Made by a program: the position numbers and the translations under genes. This document shows positions 48,633-59,056 of a DNA stretch of 64,000 nucleotides, piece after piece (position 1 is the stretch's first letter; each line of letters opens with the position of its first letter). The notes beneath the pieces are model-generated. The model was not told where the DNA came from and did no database searches. It saw nothing but the letters and a program-made list of their open reading frames with translations. The stretch is from Sorghum bicolor (taxonomy: Eukaryota > Streptophyta > Magnoliopsida > Poales > Poaceae). Location: assembly GCF_000003195.3 (NCBI RefSeq), contig NC_012874.2, positions 2,263,001 through 2,327,000 on the forward strand, given 5' to 3'.

Positions 48633-49547
48633 TCACGCTTCCGTCATTTGTGGTTCTTCTTTTGGACTAGGAGGTGGGTCACCGTCTTCTTTTGGTGGTG
48701 GCTGGGTGAGGAGGGGAAATCCTTCTTCCTTAGTGGACTCCAACTCTAAAGCTTCATGAGAGGCTTCTGTGGGTGGGGGAGCTGATGGCCCTTCTATGTC
48801 CATCTTTCTTTTGGTTTCTAGGGACATGATTGGGATAACTTTTAGGACTATGGGCTCTTGGTCTTCCTCTGCTAACATCCTTCTTTTGATCCTGGTGATA
48901 AGGTAGGCATCCTTCAACTCCTGAGCATGGCGGTCTTCAGCTGCCTTCAAGACTTCAGCAATGGTGGTTTCACGACTCTCGGCTGCAGCTGCTTGGGCCT
49001 GAGCTTCTGCAAGCTGCACATGGAGCTTTCTAACTATGATCTCGGCTTCCTCCACACGATGGATGCACTTCCTTAACTCTGAGGCCTGCTCATCGTATTG
49101 CTTATCTAGAGCAAGTAGGTATGTGGTCATTAATACCACAGTTGGGTCATCTTTAAGTGAGTAACGTCTTTGCAAGAGCTCTATGCGGGTCCTCCAAACT
49201 GGTCGGTCTTTTTCGTCGGGTGGAAAGAACCTCATGGGTGTACGGGTGATGGGCTTTTCGTAGATCTGGCATAGGTACCTCAAGGCTTTACGGGCGACGG
49301 CTTGATATGTATCTGCAAACCGAAATCCGGTCGCAGTCATACTCCAAGCTTCAGCTATGTTAGGGAAGTCCTCACTTTTCCCAATATAGACAGTAACTTC
49401 ACACCGCTCGGTCTCATGCTCTTCATATTCTCTACCTTCATATTCTGGGCGATCCTTGATTCCAAGTTTCTGCATGGTAGCATACAAGAGTTTGGGAAAG
49501 CCTTCTACACTTAGACAGTAACTGCTGGTCCAAACTCCTTCTGCCAT
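48633..49547 (-). CDS. Extra ORF upstream of gag, unknown function
   Basis: A 305-residue intact frame lies in the sense direction between the primer site and gag, starting MAEGVWTSSYCLSVEGFPKL. An upstream in-frame ATG at 49673 would add 42 residues that look like leader sequence. The N-terminal half is globular, with conserved-looking ARKALRYLCQIYEKPITRTP. The middle (about 155-235) is strongly helical, rich in Ala, Glu, Gln and Arg with heptad-like spacing, a probable coiled coil. The tail is Pro/Glu-rich. I recognise no enzyme motif. Extra sense ORFs before gag are known in some plant gypsy lineages (Tat/Ogre), but are not standard for chromoviruses. It stays open although pol is broken. 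Confidence 0.75.
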   Translation of the reverse strand: MAEGVWTSSYCLSVEGFPKLLYATMQKLGIKDRPEYEGREYEEHETERCEVTVYIGKSEDFPNIAEAWSMTATGFRFADTYQAVARKALRYLCQIYEKPITRTPMRFFPPDEKDRPVWRTRIELLQRRYSLKDDPTVVLMTTYLLALDKQYDEQASELRKCIHRVEEAEIIVRKLHVQLAEAQAQAAAAESRETTIAEVLKAAEDRHAQELKDAYLITRIKRRMLAEEDQEPIVLKVIPIMSLETKRKMDIEGPSAPPPTEASHEALELESTKEEGFPLLTQPPPKEDGDPPPSPKEEPQMTEA

Positions 49548-49678
49548 CTGAGAGACATAGATGAGAGTAAATATTTTTTTCAAATGGAGGGAAGAGGGTA
49601 AGAACTTTTGTAAAATACGTTTATTTAGTAAAATACTGGTCCAGAAAAGCCTAAGGTCGCGTCCTACAGCCAACTACG

Positions 49679-49690
49679 GCTCTGATACCA
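49679..49690 (-). other. Primer-binding site for initiator tRNA-Met
   Basis: The minus strand reads TGGTATCAGAGC two bases after the 5' LTR end. This is the standard sequence complementary to the 3' end of plant initiator methionine tRNA. Confidence 0.93.
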
Positions 49691-49692
49691 CC

Positions 49693-52234
49693 TGAAGCGC
49701 CCCTGGTAAACCAGGAACTCAAATGTGATACAATACTAGTCCCAGGAGGCTAGTAATACATTTATTACATCAGATAAGTTTCAGCGCAGTAGTCTCGGAA
49801 AGCGTGGACAAGGAAGGCACACTATAATAATAAGACACCAAAATACAACATAGGTCCAAAGGACCTAGAAACAAACGATATCACAATCGAACATCTAACG
49901 AGTCCCAATGCCACAGGCTTAGTTGGGTGCAGACACGACCTTACTCGAACGCCACTTCGGGATCGAAGTCCGGATCTTCCTCTGTTTAATAAAGCAAGGG
50001 TGAGTACAAAGTACTCAGCAAATCCAACCTTACCCTACGGAAGGGGATAACAATATATATGCATATGGATAAGTCAAGGATGAGGCTTAGTTTCATTTGC
50101 ATAAAGCTATCTTTTTACACATGCAAGGTTTTATTTCACAAATACTGTTGTAAAAGACCTCTTTTCCACATATGATAGTATTTCTGAAAATGGGGGTTTG
50201 ATCACAATTTTAAGTGTTGTTGAACCCTTGTTCCCACAACACAATGGCAGTCAACCATTTATTTCCAAAATCACACTCACTTTCATGTTTTCACTCATCC
50301 CAACCATCTAGTTGTTGAAACCAAACCATAACCCGTCCGAGACCGCGGACACGGCTATCCAGATAGATTTACACTCTGCAGAGGTTGTACACTTTTCCCA
50401 CAAGTAGGATACCATAACTTACACCGTCGTGCAAGCACAGATCCATCAAAGTCATTACCCTCCATAGCTAAGTAATGGCGCTCACCACGGGAACACTAAG
50501 GCCACATCTCATGATACCACAATAATTCACAAAGCTCTTTTCATATATTTCCATAATTTCACATACATCACTTAGTGTCCCGTTGCACACCTGCCTCCAG
50601 GTGATTGCCATACTAACTAGAGGGATTTAGACTAAGCCTTTCCCATGCAAGGCGAGTGGTTGTACGATAAATGAGTTAGGCAAGATGAATCATCAACTCA
50701 GTCCTTAATCGAGACAAGGCGGATATCTTCACGCTTAACCCCGCAAGGTATAAGCCACAACACCAGGGCATCCCCAAAAGAGATCCCATCCGCCCCATCT
50801 CCATAGTAATCTCATCTATAACTTGTTCATTAACCCTTTCATAATATCCACAGTTTATTTTCACCACTCACACCTTTTACTTTTAAAATCATTATATTTG
50901 AAAAATATAGCGATGAGTATCCAGGATGAGTAACAAGTCCTAAGCATACTAAATAATAATATTTCTGTCATAGCATATTATTTGTTCCTAGGTTCAAACA
51001 AGACAGTTACCGGGTGATTTCAATTCAAGGATGGCTATTCAACAGGTTTTAACTAAGCAACGAAAATACTTCGTACATATATCGTACATGCAATATTTAA
51101 AACGGCTTCTACGGGTTGTGTTTAAAAATAGGATCAATATGCATCAAAGGGGATCGGTTGGACTTGCCTCCGTCGGCGTCCTCAGCAAACTCTCGCTGAC
51201 AGTCCGGGTCCTCGGCGTCAAACTCGCGGTACTCGTCTCCAACGTTCTCGTTTTCCGGCTCGTTTACTCCGTCAGCTAAAATACGCGGCGAACGACACAG
51301 ACAACAGGCACAGATAAATAATCATATAAATTTAAATGAGCTCCAAAAATCATGAAATTAATATGGGAGGTAGATCATGATTTTAGATGAATTTAGAAAA
51401 AAGAATTATTGAAATCAGAGTTAGCATGTGGTATTTGTAAAATGGCCGGACCTTAATCATGCGAAAAAGGCTAACGATGATTAAGAAATGGATGCTTCAC
51501 GTGGGCATTTGTTTGGCTGGTAGTGCATGGTGCATGCATGTACTATTTGGAGTTAATGCTTATGGCCCACGCATGCATGGTTAGAGAGAAATTAGCAGGG
51601 GTCATTAGAGCTCCTCTGTATGTCATGGTTCTATTCGTGGAGTTCTTGGCAGTGAATCGGTACAGACAAATATAAGGAAAAAATACAGGAAAATACTACA
51701 GAAAGACAGAGAAGAGCAAGGAGATGCTCATGAGCTGCTCACCTCGTCTTGCGACGACAGTCGAGCTCGGCTTGTGCATATGGCCGTATACGGTATACGC
51801 GAAGTGAGAGCGAGTGAGTGAACGTGTTTCTCGGGTGGTAGAGTGAGCTCCCGAGAGTGCCTTTTTATAGGCCAGAGTGCTCAGCTCGTTGCCATTAAAA
51901 ATGCTACTGTAGCGCATGGTCGGTGCCTAATTTGCATGCACGATGCATGCAAATGGACGGTGTCTAATCACCGTGTCCTTGCATGCAGGTGCATGCAAAT
52001 GGACGGTGGCATGTCCTGCATGCATGCATGAGATATATATTCGTGTAGGTGCACTGCTATGTTTTCTTGCATGTAAGCTTGCTGGTACTCGCTGTTATTT
52101 ATGCACGAAAAAAAATATGGATGGATTAGATGGAGAAACTATAGAGCTCAAATTATTTTATAGTTTTTGAAATATATTTTGAAAATAATTTTTAATGTGA
52201 GTGATTTTTGAATGTGAATTTTTGGGATGTTACA
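49693..52234 (-). repeat. 5' LTR (right copy)
   Basis: It is nearly identical to the left LTR, with scattered transitions and a one-base poly-A difference. In the sense of the element it begins at 52234 and ends at 49693. It should hold the active promoter. Confidence 0.93.
51861..52032 (-). promoter_or_regulatory. LTR promoter: TATA box with upstream RY (CATGCA) cluster
   Basis: The minus strand reads CTATAAAAAG at 51861-51870. Within about 60-170 bp upstream of it lie at least five TGCATGC/CATGCATG words (about 51933-52030). Two of these sit in a repeated 'tgcatgcaaatggacggtg' unit 46 bp apart. RY words are the binding sites of B3 regulators of the ABI3/FUS3/LEC2 group in seeds. The same arrangement is in the left LTR. 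Confidence 0.6.
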
Positions 52235-52239
52235 CCTAA

Positions 52240-53250
52240 ACAAGGCCTAAACAAGATTGGATGCGGCAGTGTAGCTGTGTAGCAGTAGTAGGGCTTGTTT
52301 AGTTCCAAAATTTTTGGCAAAACAGACTAGCAATTTAGTTTGTATTTAACAAATATTATTCAATTATAAACTAACTAAGCTTAAAATATTCATTCGTAAA
52401 TTATAGGCAAACTATATAGAATCTTGTAGCACATGCGTGGAATATTAAATATAGATAAAAGGAATAATTAATTGCACAATTTACCTATAGTTTGCGAGAC
52501 GAATCTTTTGAGTCTATTTATTTTCTGATTAAATAATATTTGTCAAATACAAACGAAAGAGCTACCATGTCAATTTCCCAAAAATTTTGACACTGTAGTA
52601 TTTTCGCTTGTATTTGACAATTATTATCCAACTATAGACTAACTAGGCATAAAAGATTCGTCTAGTAAATTAGAGACAAACCGTGTAATTAGTTTTTGTT
52701 TTTGTATATATTTAATGCTCTATGCATATGCCATAAAATTTGATATGACTGGAAATATTAAAAAAATGAACTTTAAGGTGAACTAAGGCCTTGTTTACTT
52801 CACCCAAAAACCAAAAAATTTTCAAGATTCACCGTCACATCAAATTTTGTGGCATATGCATGGAGTATTAAATATAGATGAAAACAAAAACTAATTGTAC
52901 AGTTCGTCTGTCAATCGCGAGACGAATCTTTTAAGTCTTACTCCATGATTGGACAATATTTGTCAAATAAAAACGAAAATGTTACCGTGTCAAAATCCAA
53001 AAACATTTTGCATCTAAACAAATGTCTTGTTTAGTTCCCACCAAAATCAAAAAGTTTTAAAGATTCCTTGTCACATCGATTCTTGTGGCACATGCATGGA
53101 GCATTAAATGTAGATGAAAAAATAACTAATTACACAATTTAATTTGTAAATTGCGAAACAAATTTTTTGAACCTAGTTAGTATATAATTAAACAATATTC
53201 ACCATATACAAACGAAAGTGTCACAGTAGCGAAATCCAAAAAATTTCATA
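52240..53250. mobile_element. Cluster of truncated and nested GGCC-type MITEs
   Basis: Several partial copies of the GGCC-TGTTTAG family abut or interrupt each other in both orientations. Starts or ends are visible at about 52291 (GGGCTTGTTTAGTTCC), 52787 (GGCCTTGTTTACTTC) and 53030 (GTCTTGTTTAGTTCCC). Family interior words recur throughout. I could not resolve every boundary. Confidence 0.65.
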
Positions 53251-53254
53251 ACTA

Positions 53255-53599
53255 AGGCCCTGTTTAGTTTCCCACCTAAAATTTTTTCGTCCATCCCATC
53301 GAATCTTTAGACACATGCATTGAACATTAAATGTACATAAAAAATAAACAAATTACACAGTTTGATTGAAAAACGTGAGACGAATCTTTTAAGTCTAGTT
53401 ACTCCATATTAGCCTTAAGTGCTACAGTGACTCACATGTGCTAATGATAGATTAATTATGTTTAATAGATTTGTCTTGTAGTTTTTTGATGAGCTATGTA
53501 ATTTGTTTTTTTATTAGTTTCTAAAAACCCCTCTCGACATCCTTCCGACACATCCGATATGACACCTAAAAAATTTTCATCACCAATCTAAACAGGGCC
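53255..53599. mobile_element. Long GGCCCTGTTTAG MITE, 345 bp
   Basis: The ends are GGCCCTGTTTAGTTTCCC and the inverse ending CTAAACAGGGCC, flanked by TAA at 53252-53254 and 53600-53602. It is a longer subfamily with its own interior ('cttaagtgctacagtgactc', 'tgatagattaatta'). Confidence 0.85.
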
Positions 53600-53828
53600 T
53601 AAACAAGGCCAAAGCCTAAACAAGGCCTAAACAAAGGCCGTGTCTGCCGGGCGGCCATCACCACCACCATGGACCAGCGGCACACATGTGCGTGTTCACC
53701 GCACAAGACGTGCGTGTGTTTGTGTGGTGTACTATTACTACTGTGGGGGAACTCGGACAATCTCCGTCATAAAGATGCTCCTCAGCTCAAGTTCTTGTCA
53801 AAAAAAGTACCCACTACGGAGCTCTTCG

Positions 53829-54442
53829 CAGGGCCGTCTCTGGGGTGGGCAGCAGGTGCGACGGTCTGGAGCCCACGGTATTAAGGGGCCTATATATATA
53901 TAATTTAGTATATAGATTTATGTAATTTTTTGGACGTTTATATAGACACTATAGAAATTCGTCAATTAATTTAAAAAAGAATTTCATTAATCAGCACGTC
54001 ATCCACATCCACCTATTGCTAGTGTTGCTTCATATTCGCGCTTGATCGATTAGTTGAGCAAATCAATGTTCCTCTTTATCGTCTTCTCGTCCTATTGCTC
54101 AATCGTCCAATGCAACAATGTGGCTCCATGACACGCCAATACCACACGTCCGCACACGATGTCACTACTAGACACTGGAGCAGGAAGAGTAAGGACATGG
54201 CTGATCGAGACTTCACCAATTTTGTTATTAGTATTCCGTGATAGGGTTCTAAATTTCTAATTCTATTCTATTTATTTATTTGTTGTACTATAACTACCTT
54301 TTATAAACTAAAACATATGGTGTAAATTAATTCTTTTTAGTTGTACTATATATTTTATATATTTGACATATAAAAAAAATATTTGATGGACCCTTACCCT
54401 TTTGCTTGCACAAGGGCCCTCAAAATTATAGAGACGGCCCTG
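53829..54442. mobile_element. hAT-type non-autonomous element, 614 bp
   Basis: The ends are CAGGGCCGTCTCTGG and the inverse of CAGGGCCGTCTCTAT. The flanks GCTCTTCG (53821-53828) and GCTCTTTG (54443-54450) match at seven of eight positions. No transposase frame is visible. Confidence 0.78.
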
Positions 54443-54477
54443 GCTCTTTGCATTAGCGTGACAATGCACGCTGCTCA

Positions 54478-54717
54478 GGCCTTGTTTAGATGCACTTAAA
54501 AACCCAAAACTTTACAAGATTTTTTGTCCCATCGAATCTTACGGCTCATGCATAAAGTATTAAATATATATAAAATAAAAACTAATTACACAGTTTGTCT
54601 GTAAATCTCGAGACGAATCTTTTAAGTCTAGTTACTTTATGATTAGACAATGTTTATCAAATAAAAACAAAAGTGCTAAAGTGTTAAAATCCAAAAAGTT
54701 TTTGATGTAAACAAACC
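54478..54717. mobile_element. GGCC-type MITE
   Basis: It starts GGCCTTGTTTAGATGC and ends near 'gatgtaaacaaaccc', with the family interior between. The right end is mutated. Confidence 0.65.
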
Positions 54718-54718
54718 C

Positions 54719-55220
54719 TCGGTGCTACCTGCTGGCTGATCAGCTTACCACCCTCCGCCGCGCCATTGCCGTTGTGTTGTGTTCACTCGCAGTCGCAGTA
54801 GTTGCACGATGGGTCAAGGTGTGGACTCTGTCGACTGATGTCTTTTTCTGGGAGCTGCTACTAGCGTCGTGTGTGCGTCACTCACTCCACCGTATCGTAT
54901 CGTGTCGTACCGTATACGAATCGGACCGCGTGTGTGCGTCCAGTACTGTTCTTTGACCAGCTATGCACGTCAGCCTCTGTCCTCGGCATCGCCATCGCCG
55001 TATACGGTGCTGTTGCGTTGCACTTGCAATGCAGCAGTCTCTCTGCCTCTCTGTGCATTGTACAGTACAGTACCATTACGTAGTACTCCGTACAAACAAA
55101 CACACAGCGTTGACGCCGTGGCGTACTCTACGTAACGTACAGTAGCGATCGAGCTGAGCTGCACCTGCACCTCCACGACGTTACGCCTGCGGCCGGCCCC
55201 CTAGCTCCATCGGCAACTTG
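54719..55220. other. Intergenic island without recognised gene
   Basis: About 500 bp of higher GC content sits between repeats. Short overlapping frames exist on both strands but none shows a domain, signal peptide or splice pattern I can support. Confidence 0.4.
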
Positions 55221-55281
55221 GGCCTTGTTTAGTTCTAAATCTTTTTTTTAGAAAATCAACATTGTAGCATTTTTGTTTGTA

Positions 55282-55867
55282 CTCCTTCCATTCTAAATTG
55301 TAAGTCGTTTGACTTTTTTTACTCCAAGTTTGACCACTTATATTGGGCCTGTTTAGATCGAAGATGAAAAATTTTTTAGGTGTCGCATCGGATACGTCGA
55401 AAGGATGTCGGGAGAGGTTTTTAGAAAATAATAAAAAAACAAATTACATAACTCGTCGTCAGGAAACTGCAAGACGAATCTATCAAGTATAATTAATCTG
55501 TCATTAGCACATGTGGGTTACTGTAGCACTTAAGGCTAATCATGGACTAACTAGGCTTAAAAGATTCGTCTCGCGATATTCAAACAAACTGTGTAATTAG
55601 TTTATTTTTTTATCTACATTTAATGTTTCATGCATGTGTCCAAAGATTCGATGGGATGGATGAAAATTTTTTGGGTGGAGAACTAAACAGGGCCTTATTC
55701 AAAAAAATTATGCAAATATAGTAAAATTTAAGTCATTCTTGAAAAACTTTTATTAATAAACCAATACACAACAAAAAAGTGATATTTTATATAAAACTTT
55801 GAATAAGACGAGTGGTCAAACTTGATATTAAAAAAGTCAAACGACTTACAATTTGGGATGGATTGAG
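55282..55867. mobile_element. Stowaway MITE, itself interrupted
   Basis: The ends are CTCCTTCCATTCTAAATTG and the inverse of CTCAATCCATCCCAAATTG, both leading into GTAAGTCGTTTGAC. The flanking duplication is TA (55280-55281 and 55868-55869). Without the inner insertion it would be about 235 bp. Confidence 0.85.
55345..55694. mobile_element. GGGCCTGTTTAG MITE inside the Stowaway
   Basis: It runs from GGGCCTGTTTAGATCG to the inverted CTAAACAGGGCC and has the same interior words as the 345-bp copy at 53255-53599, in opposite orientation. Confidence 0.8.
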
Positions 55868-56030
55868 TATTTGATAAATATTGTTTAATTATGGACTAAC
55901 TAGACTCAAAAGATTCGTCTCGTCAATTCCAATTAAACTGTGCAATTAGTTTTTATTTTCATCTATATTTAATACTCTATGCATGAGTTTAAAGATTCAA
56001 TTTGACGGAGAATGCAAAATTTTCTGGGAA

Positions 56031-56575
56031 GCGTTACGTGCATGGTGGGAGCAAATGTGCTACGTACAGAGCAAATCTCGTACGTCGTCCACACGACACC
56101 CGGTTTCCTACGTGGCTACGCCTACGTATGTATGTACGTACGGCAGAAACACAAGTACTCCGGCCGTATCTCACACGTACCACTGCTGCAGGTGTGCAGG
56201 ACACCAACGTGCCAGCTCGGAGGCTGGCTGGAGACGCTGAGGCCTGGGCCAGTGTACAGCTCCATCTCTCGCAACCACATAAAACACACCTGCATGCTGC
56301 AGCTCAAACTTGTGAATAACACACCTGCATGCATGCTGCCGCCCAAACTTGAGGTATGGGCTGGTTTAGGACATGTTTGGTTACGGACGGTAAAATTTAT
56401 TACACGAAATTGAAAAAAAATAGTACAAACCCGTTAGGTTTGATGAACCTATACTCATACCCTCGAACATAAAACATGCCAGCTAAAAAACCTATAGCCT
56501 ATAATGGATTTGATTTTATTACCAAACCCATACCCACATGTGCCGTACCCATCGGGTCACGTGCCTACTAAAGTG
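56031..56575. other. Intergenic sequence
   Basis: No supported gene. It contains 'cacacctgcatgc' twice within about 50 bp (near 56286 and 56321) and a degenerate AT-rich stretch. Confidence 0.4.
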
Positions 56576-56580
56576 GCTCA

Positions 56581-56783
56581 GGCATCAAAAATACAAAACT
56601 TTACAAGATTCTCCGTCACATCCAATCTTACGGCACATGCATGAAGTATTAAATATAGATAAAAAAAATAACTAATTGCACAGTTTACTTGTAAATCACG
56701 AGATGAATCTTTTAAGCCTAGTTACTTCATAATTAGACAATATTTGTCAAATAAAAACGAAAATACTACATCTAAACAAGGCC
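56581..56783. mobile_element. GGCC-type MITE, left end decayed
   Basis: It ends with TCTAAACAAGGCC; the interior words 'cacggcacatgcatga' (in variant form) and 'aattgcacagttt' are present. Confidence 0.6.
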
Positions 56784-56819
56784 TGAGGTGATTCAAAGTT
56801 CACACCTTTACGTCAACTC

Positions 56820-59040
56820 TTGGCCTGTTTTATAGCTCAACAAGGATTTGATTAGGGTTGTTAAAGTTTAATAGATACTTTAGTCTGTAGTATGTTTATT
56901 TATTTCATAATTATTGTTCAATTATAAGCTAATTAGGTTTAAAAGATTCATCCCACAAATTACTCTTTAAATATGTTTTTAGTTTTATAAATGATCTATA
57001 TTCAGTACTTCATGTATATATCTAAATATTCAATATAATGGAAGTTGTTCAGTTTGCATTTTTTACGTTTTGACACTGTAGCATTTTTATTTTTATTTGA
57101 CAAACATTACCCAATTATGGAGTAACTAGGCTTAAAAGATTCGTCTCGTGCTTTATAGATGAATTGTACAATTAGTTTTTGTTTTTATGTATATTTAATG
57201 CACCATGTATATGCCATAAAAATTTGATGTGACGGAGAATCTTGAAAATTTTTTGAAACTAAACAAGGCCTAAAGTTTAACTCCGTAAACACCAAACAGG
57301 ACCCCGCCGGCCGGTGCATAATGACTTGCCGAGGTGGGATGCGCCTCCAGAGTTGTGTTTGTGTGCGCTTTAATTATGTACTAACTAAGCTTAAATGATT
57401 TGTCTTACAATTTACAGATAAACTATGTAGTTAGTTATTTTCTATCATACATGTGACACAAGATTCGATGTGATAAGAAATCTTAAAAACTTTTTAATTT
57501 TAGAGGAACTAAACTTTTTAAAAAACTAATTACACAATTTACCTGTAAATTATGACCCAAATTTTTTAAATCTAATTACTACATAATTAGATAATATTTA
57601 TAAAATAGAAATAAAAGTACTATCAAAATCTAAAAAAAATTGGTCTAAACAAGGCCAAGGCCTCACTAGACCTGCGAACAGAGAGCACTCGCTGTCGCTA
57701 GCCATGCACATGGCCACGGCCTCATGCCCATGTCCAGGAGCACATTGGATCGGCGGCCTTTCACACCAATCAAATCCAGTGCATGCAATTAACCATGGCC
57801 CACTAGCTAGTTGTAGTATATTCACGTAATAACGAGTGTGCTTTACTTCCTTTGTTTTTTTTTGCATGTCTACATTTTGTTTGCTAATTATTTTGTGTCA
57901 ATTAAAATTATATAATTGATATTCTAGACGGGGTTTAAAAAACCCCATGAGTTTACAGATTTAGATACTACATCTCTAGACCCATGCCATAAACCTGCTA
58001 GATTTGTCTTTTTGCTCACTAACAAACCCACGGGTAGAGAAATTGATCTATACCCTTACCCTAATATAGTAAAAGCCCATCGAGTTTCGGATACCCGTTG
58101 TCATCTTTACTTTGGACGCATGCATGAAGCATTAAATATAAATAAAAATACAAACTAATTATACAGTTTGCCTGTGATTTGCGAGACGAATCTTTTAAAC
58201 CTAGTTCCATGATTGAACAATAATTATCAAAAGCCAAAAAATTTCACGAACTAAACAAAACCTAAACATGTAGCGCTTAGGATGTGAGAGGAATTGGAGC
58301 TTGTTTGAACATGTCGACTCCACAAAGCGGAACATAGCCTTGAACACCAAAAGCTAAGGGCTCCTTGGTTTAGCCCTCATTCCTTCTAATTCATTCCACC
58401 ACGAGACCAAACATAGTAGAAATTATCACAAGATTCTAGGTTAGAATTAATCCCAGCGTCTATTCTCTATCAAACGAATAGGCCCTTGATCATTGGTGTG
58501 GGCTACGGCAAAGGTTATTTTGGTAGGATATAAATTATGAACCTTTTTCTTTTCTGTGTCTGTGTATGACAGCAGCCTTTGTGAGCCCACCAAAGCCGGT
58601 CTGGTGGACCATTGTGCCATGCCATACCGCTCGAGCCTCCTGGCAGGCAGTGACACGGTGAAGCGCCACAACTCGTGCATACCCAACGGTCTCCATCGTG
58701 TTCATTCCATTCTCGACTGATAGTGTGACACTAATGGCGATGCATTTGATACTGATAATACTCCTGCATTGATCGTCCACATGTTGTATTTCCTTCGTCT
58801 CAAATTATAAATCATTTTAAAAATCTTGGAGAACCAAAATATCTCAAGTTTTACCAAATTTATATGATAATATAATAATATTTATAATATTATCTAAGTA
58901 TCATTAAGTCTTATATTTTTATAGTAATATCGATGTCATAAACTTTTCGATTTTTTCTATAATATTGGTTAAATTTGATATGCTTTGACACTCCAAGATT
59001 CTTAGAATCACTTGTAAAATTAGAATGACTCTCCAAAAGA
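56820..59040. other. Repeat-rich intergenic region
   Basis: No gene is supported. Further GGCC-family remnants occur around 56822-57010, 57050-57275, 57365-57650 and 58110-58265. An inverted, Stowaway-like block with 'ccttcgtctcaaattataaatca' lies near 58789-59032. The remaining sequence shows nothing I recognise. Confidence 0.5.
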
Positions 59041-59056
59041 CTGTTGACATTTGCAT

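Larger units (their letters stand above)
41098..52234 (-). mobile_element. Ty3/gypsy LTR retrotransposon (Tekay/Del-like chromovirus), 11.1 kb
   Basis: Two long terminal repeats, 2543 and 2542 bp, begin TG and end CA and enclose a 6.05-kb interior coded on the minus strand. The flanks are the 5-bp duplication CCTAA (41093-41097 and 52235-52239). In transcription order the interior has a primer-binding site, an extra ORF, gag-protease, then reverse transcriptase, RNase H, integrase and a chromodomain-like tail. This order and the chromodomain place it among plant chromoviruses. By eye I count roughly two dozen differences between the LTRs, about 1%, so the insertion is young. It sits beside a GGCC-type MITE and uses that MITE's TAA duplication within its own target. 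Confidence 0.95.
55221..56030. mobile_element. GGCC-type MITE split by a later insertion
   Basis: The left part (55221-55281, GGCCTTGTTTAGTTC to 'tttgttTGTA') and the right part (from 55868, 'TATTTGATAAATATTG') would be contiguous in an intact copy. They are separated by a Stowaway element at a TA dinucleotide. The right terminus has decayed. Confidence 0.75.

Noticed and set aside
54774..55176. Several overlapping short frames in a GC-richer island
   Set aside because: Frames on both strands with no domain or splice structure; treated as non-coding.
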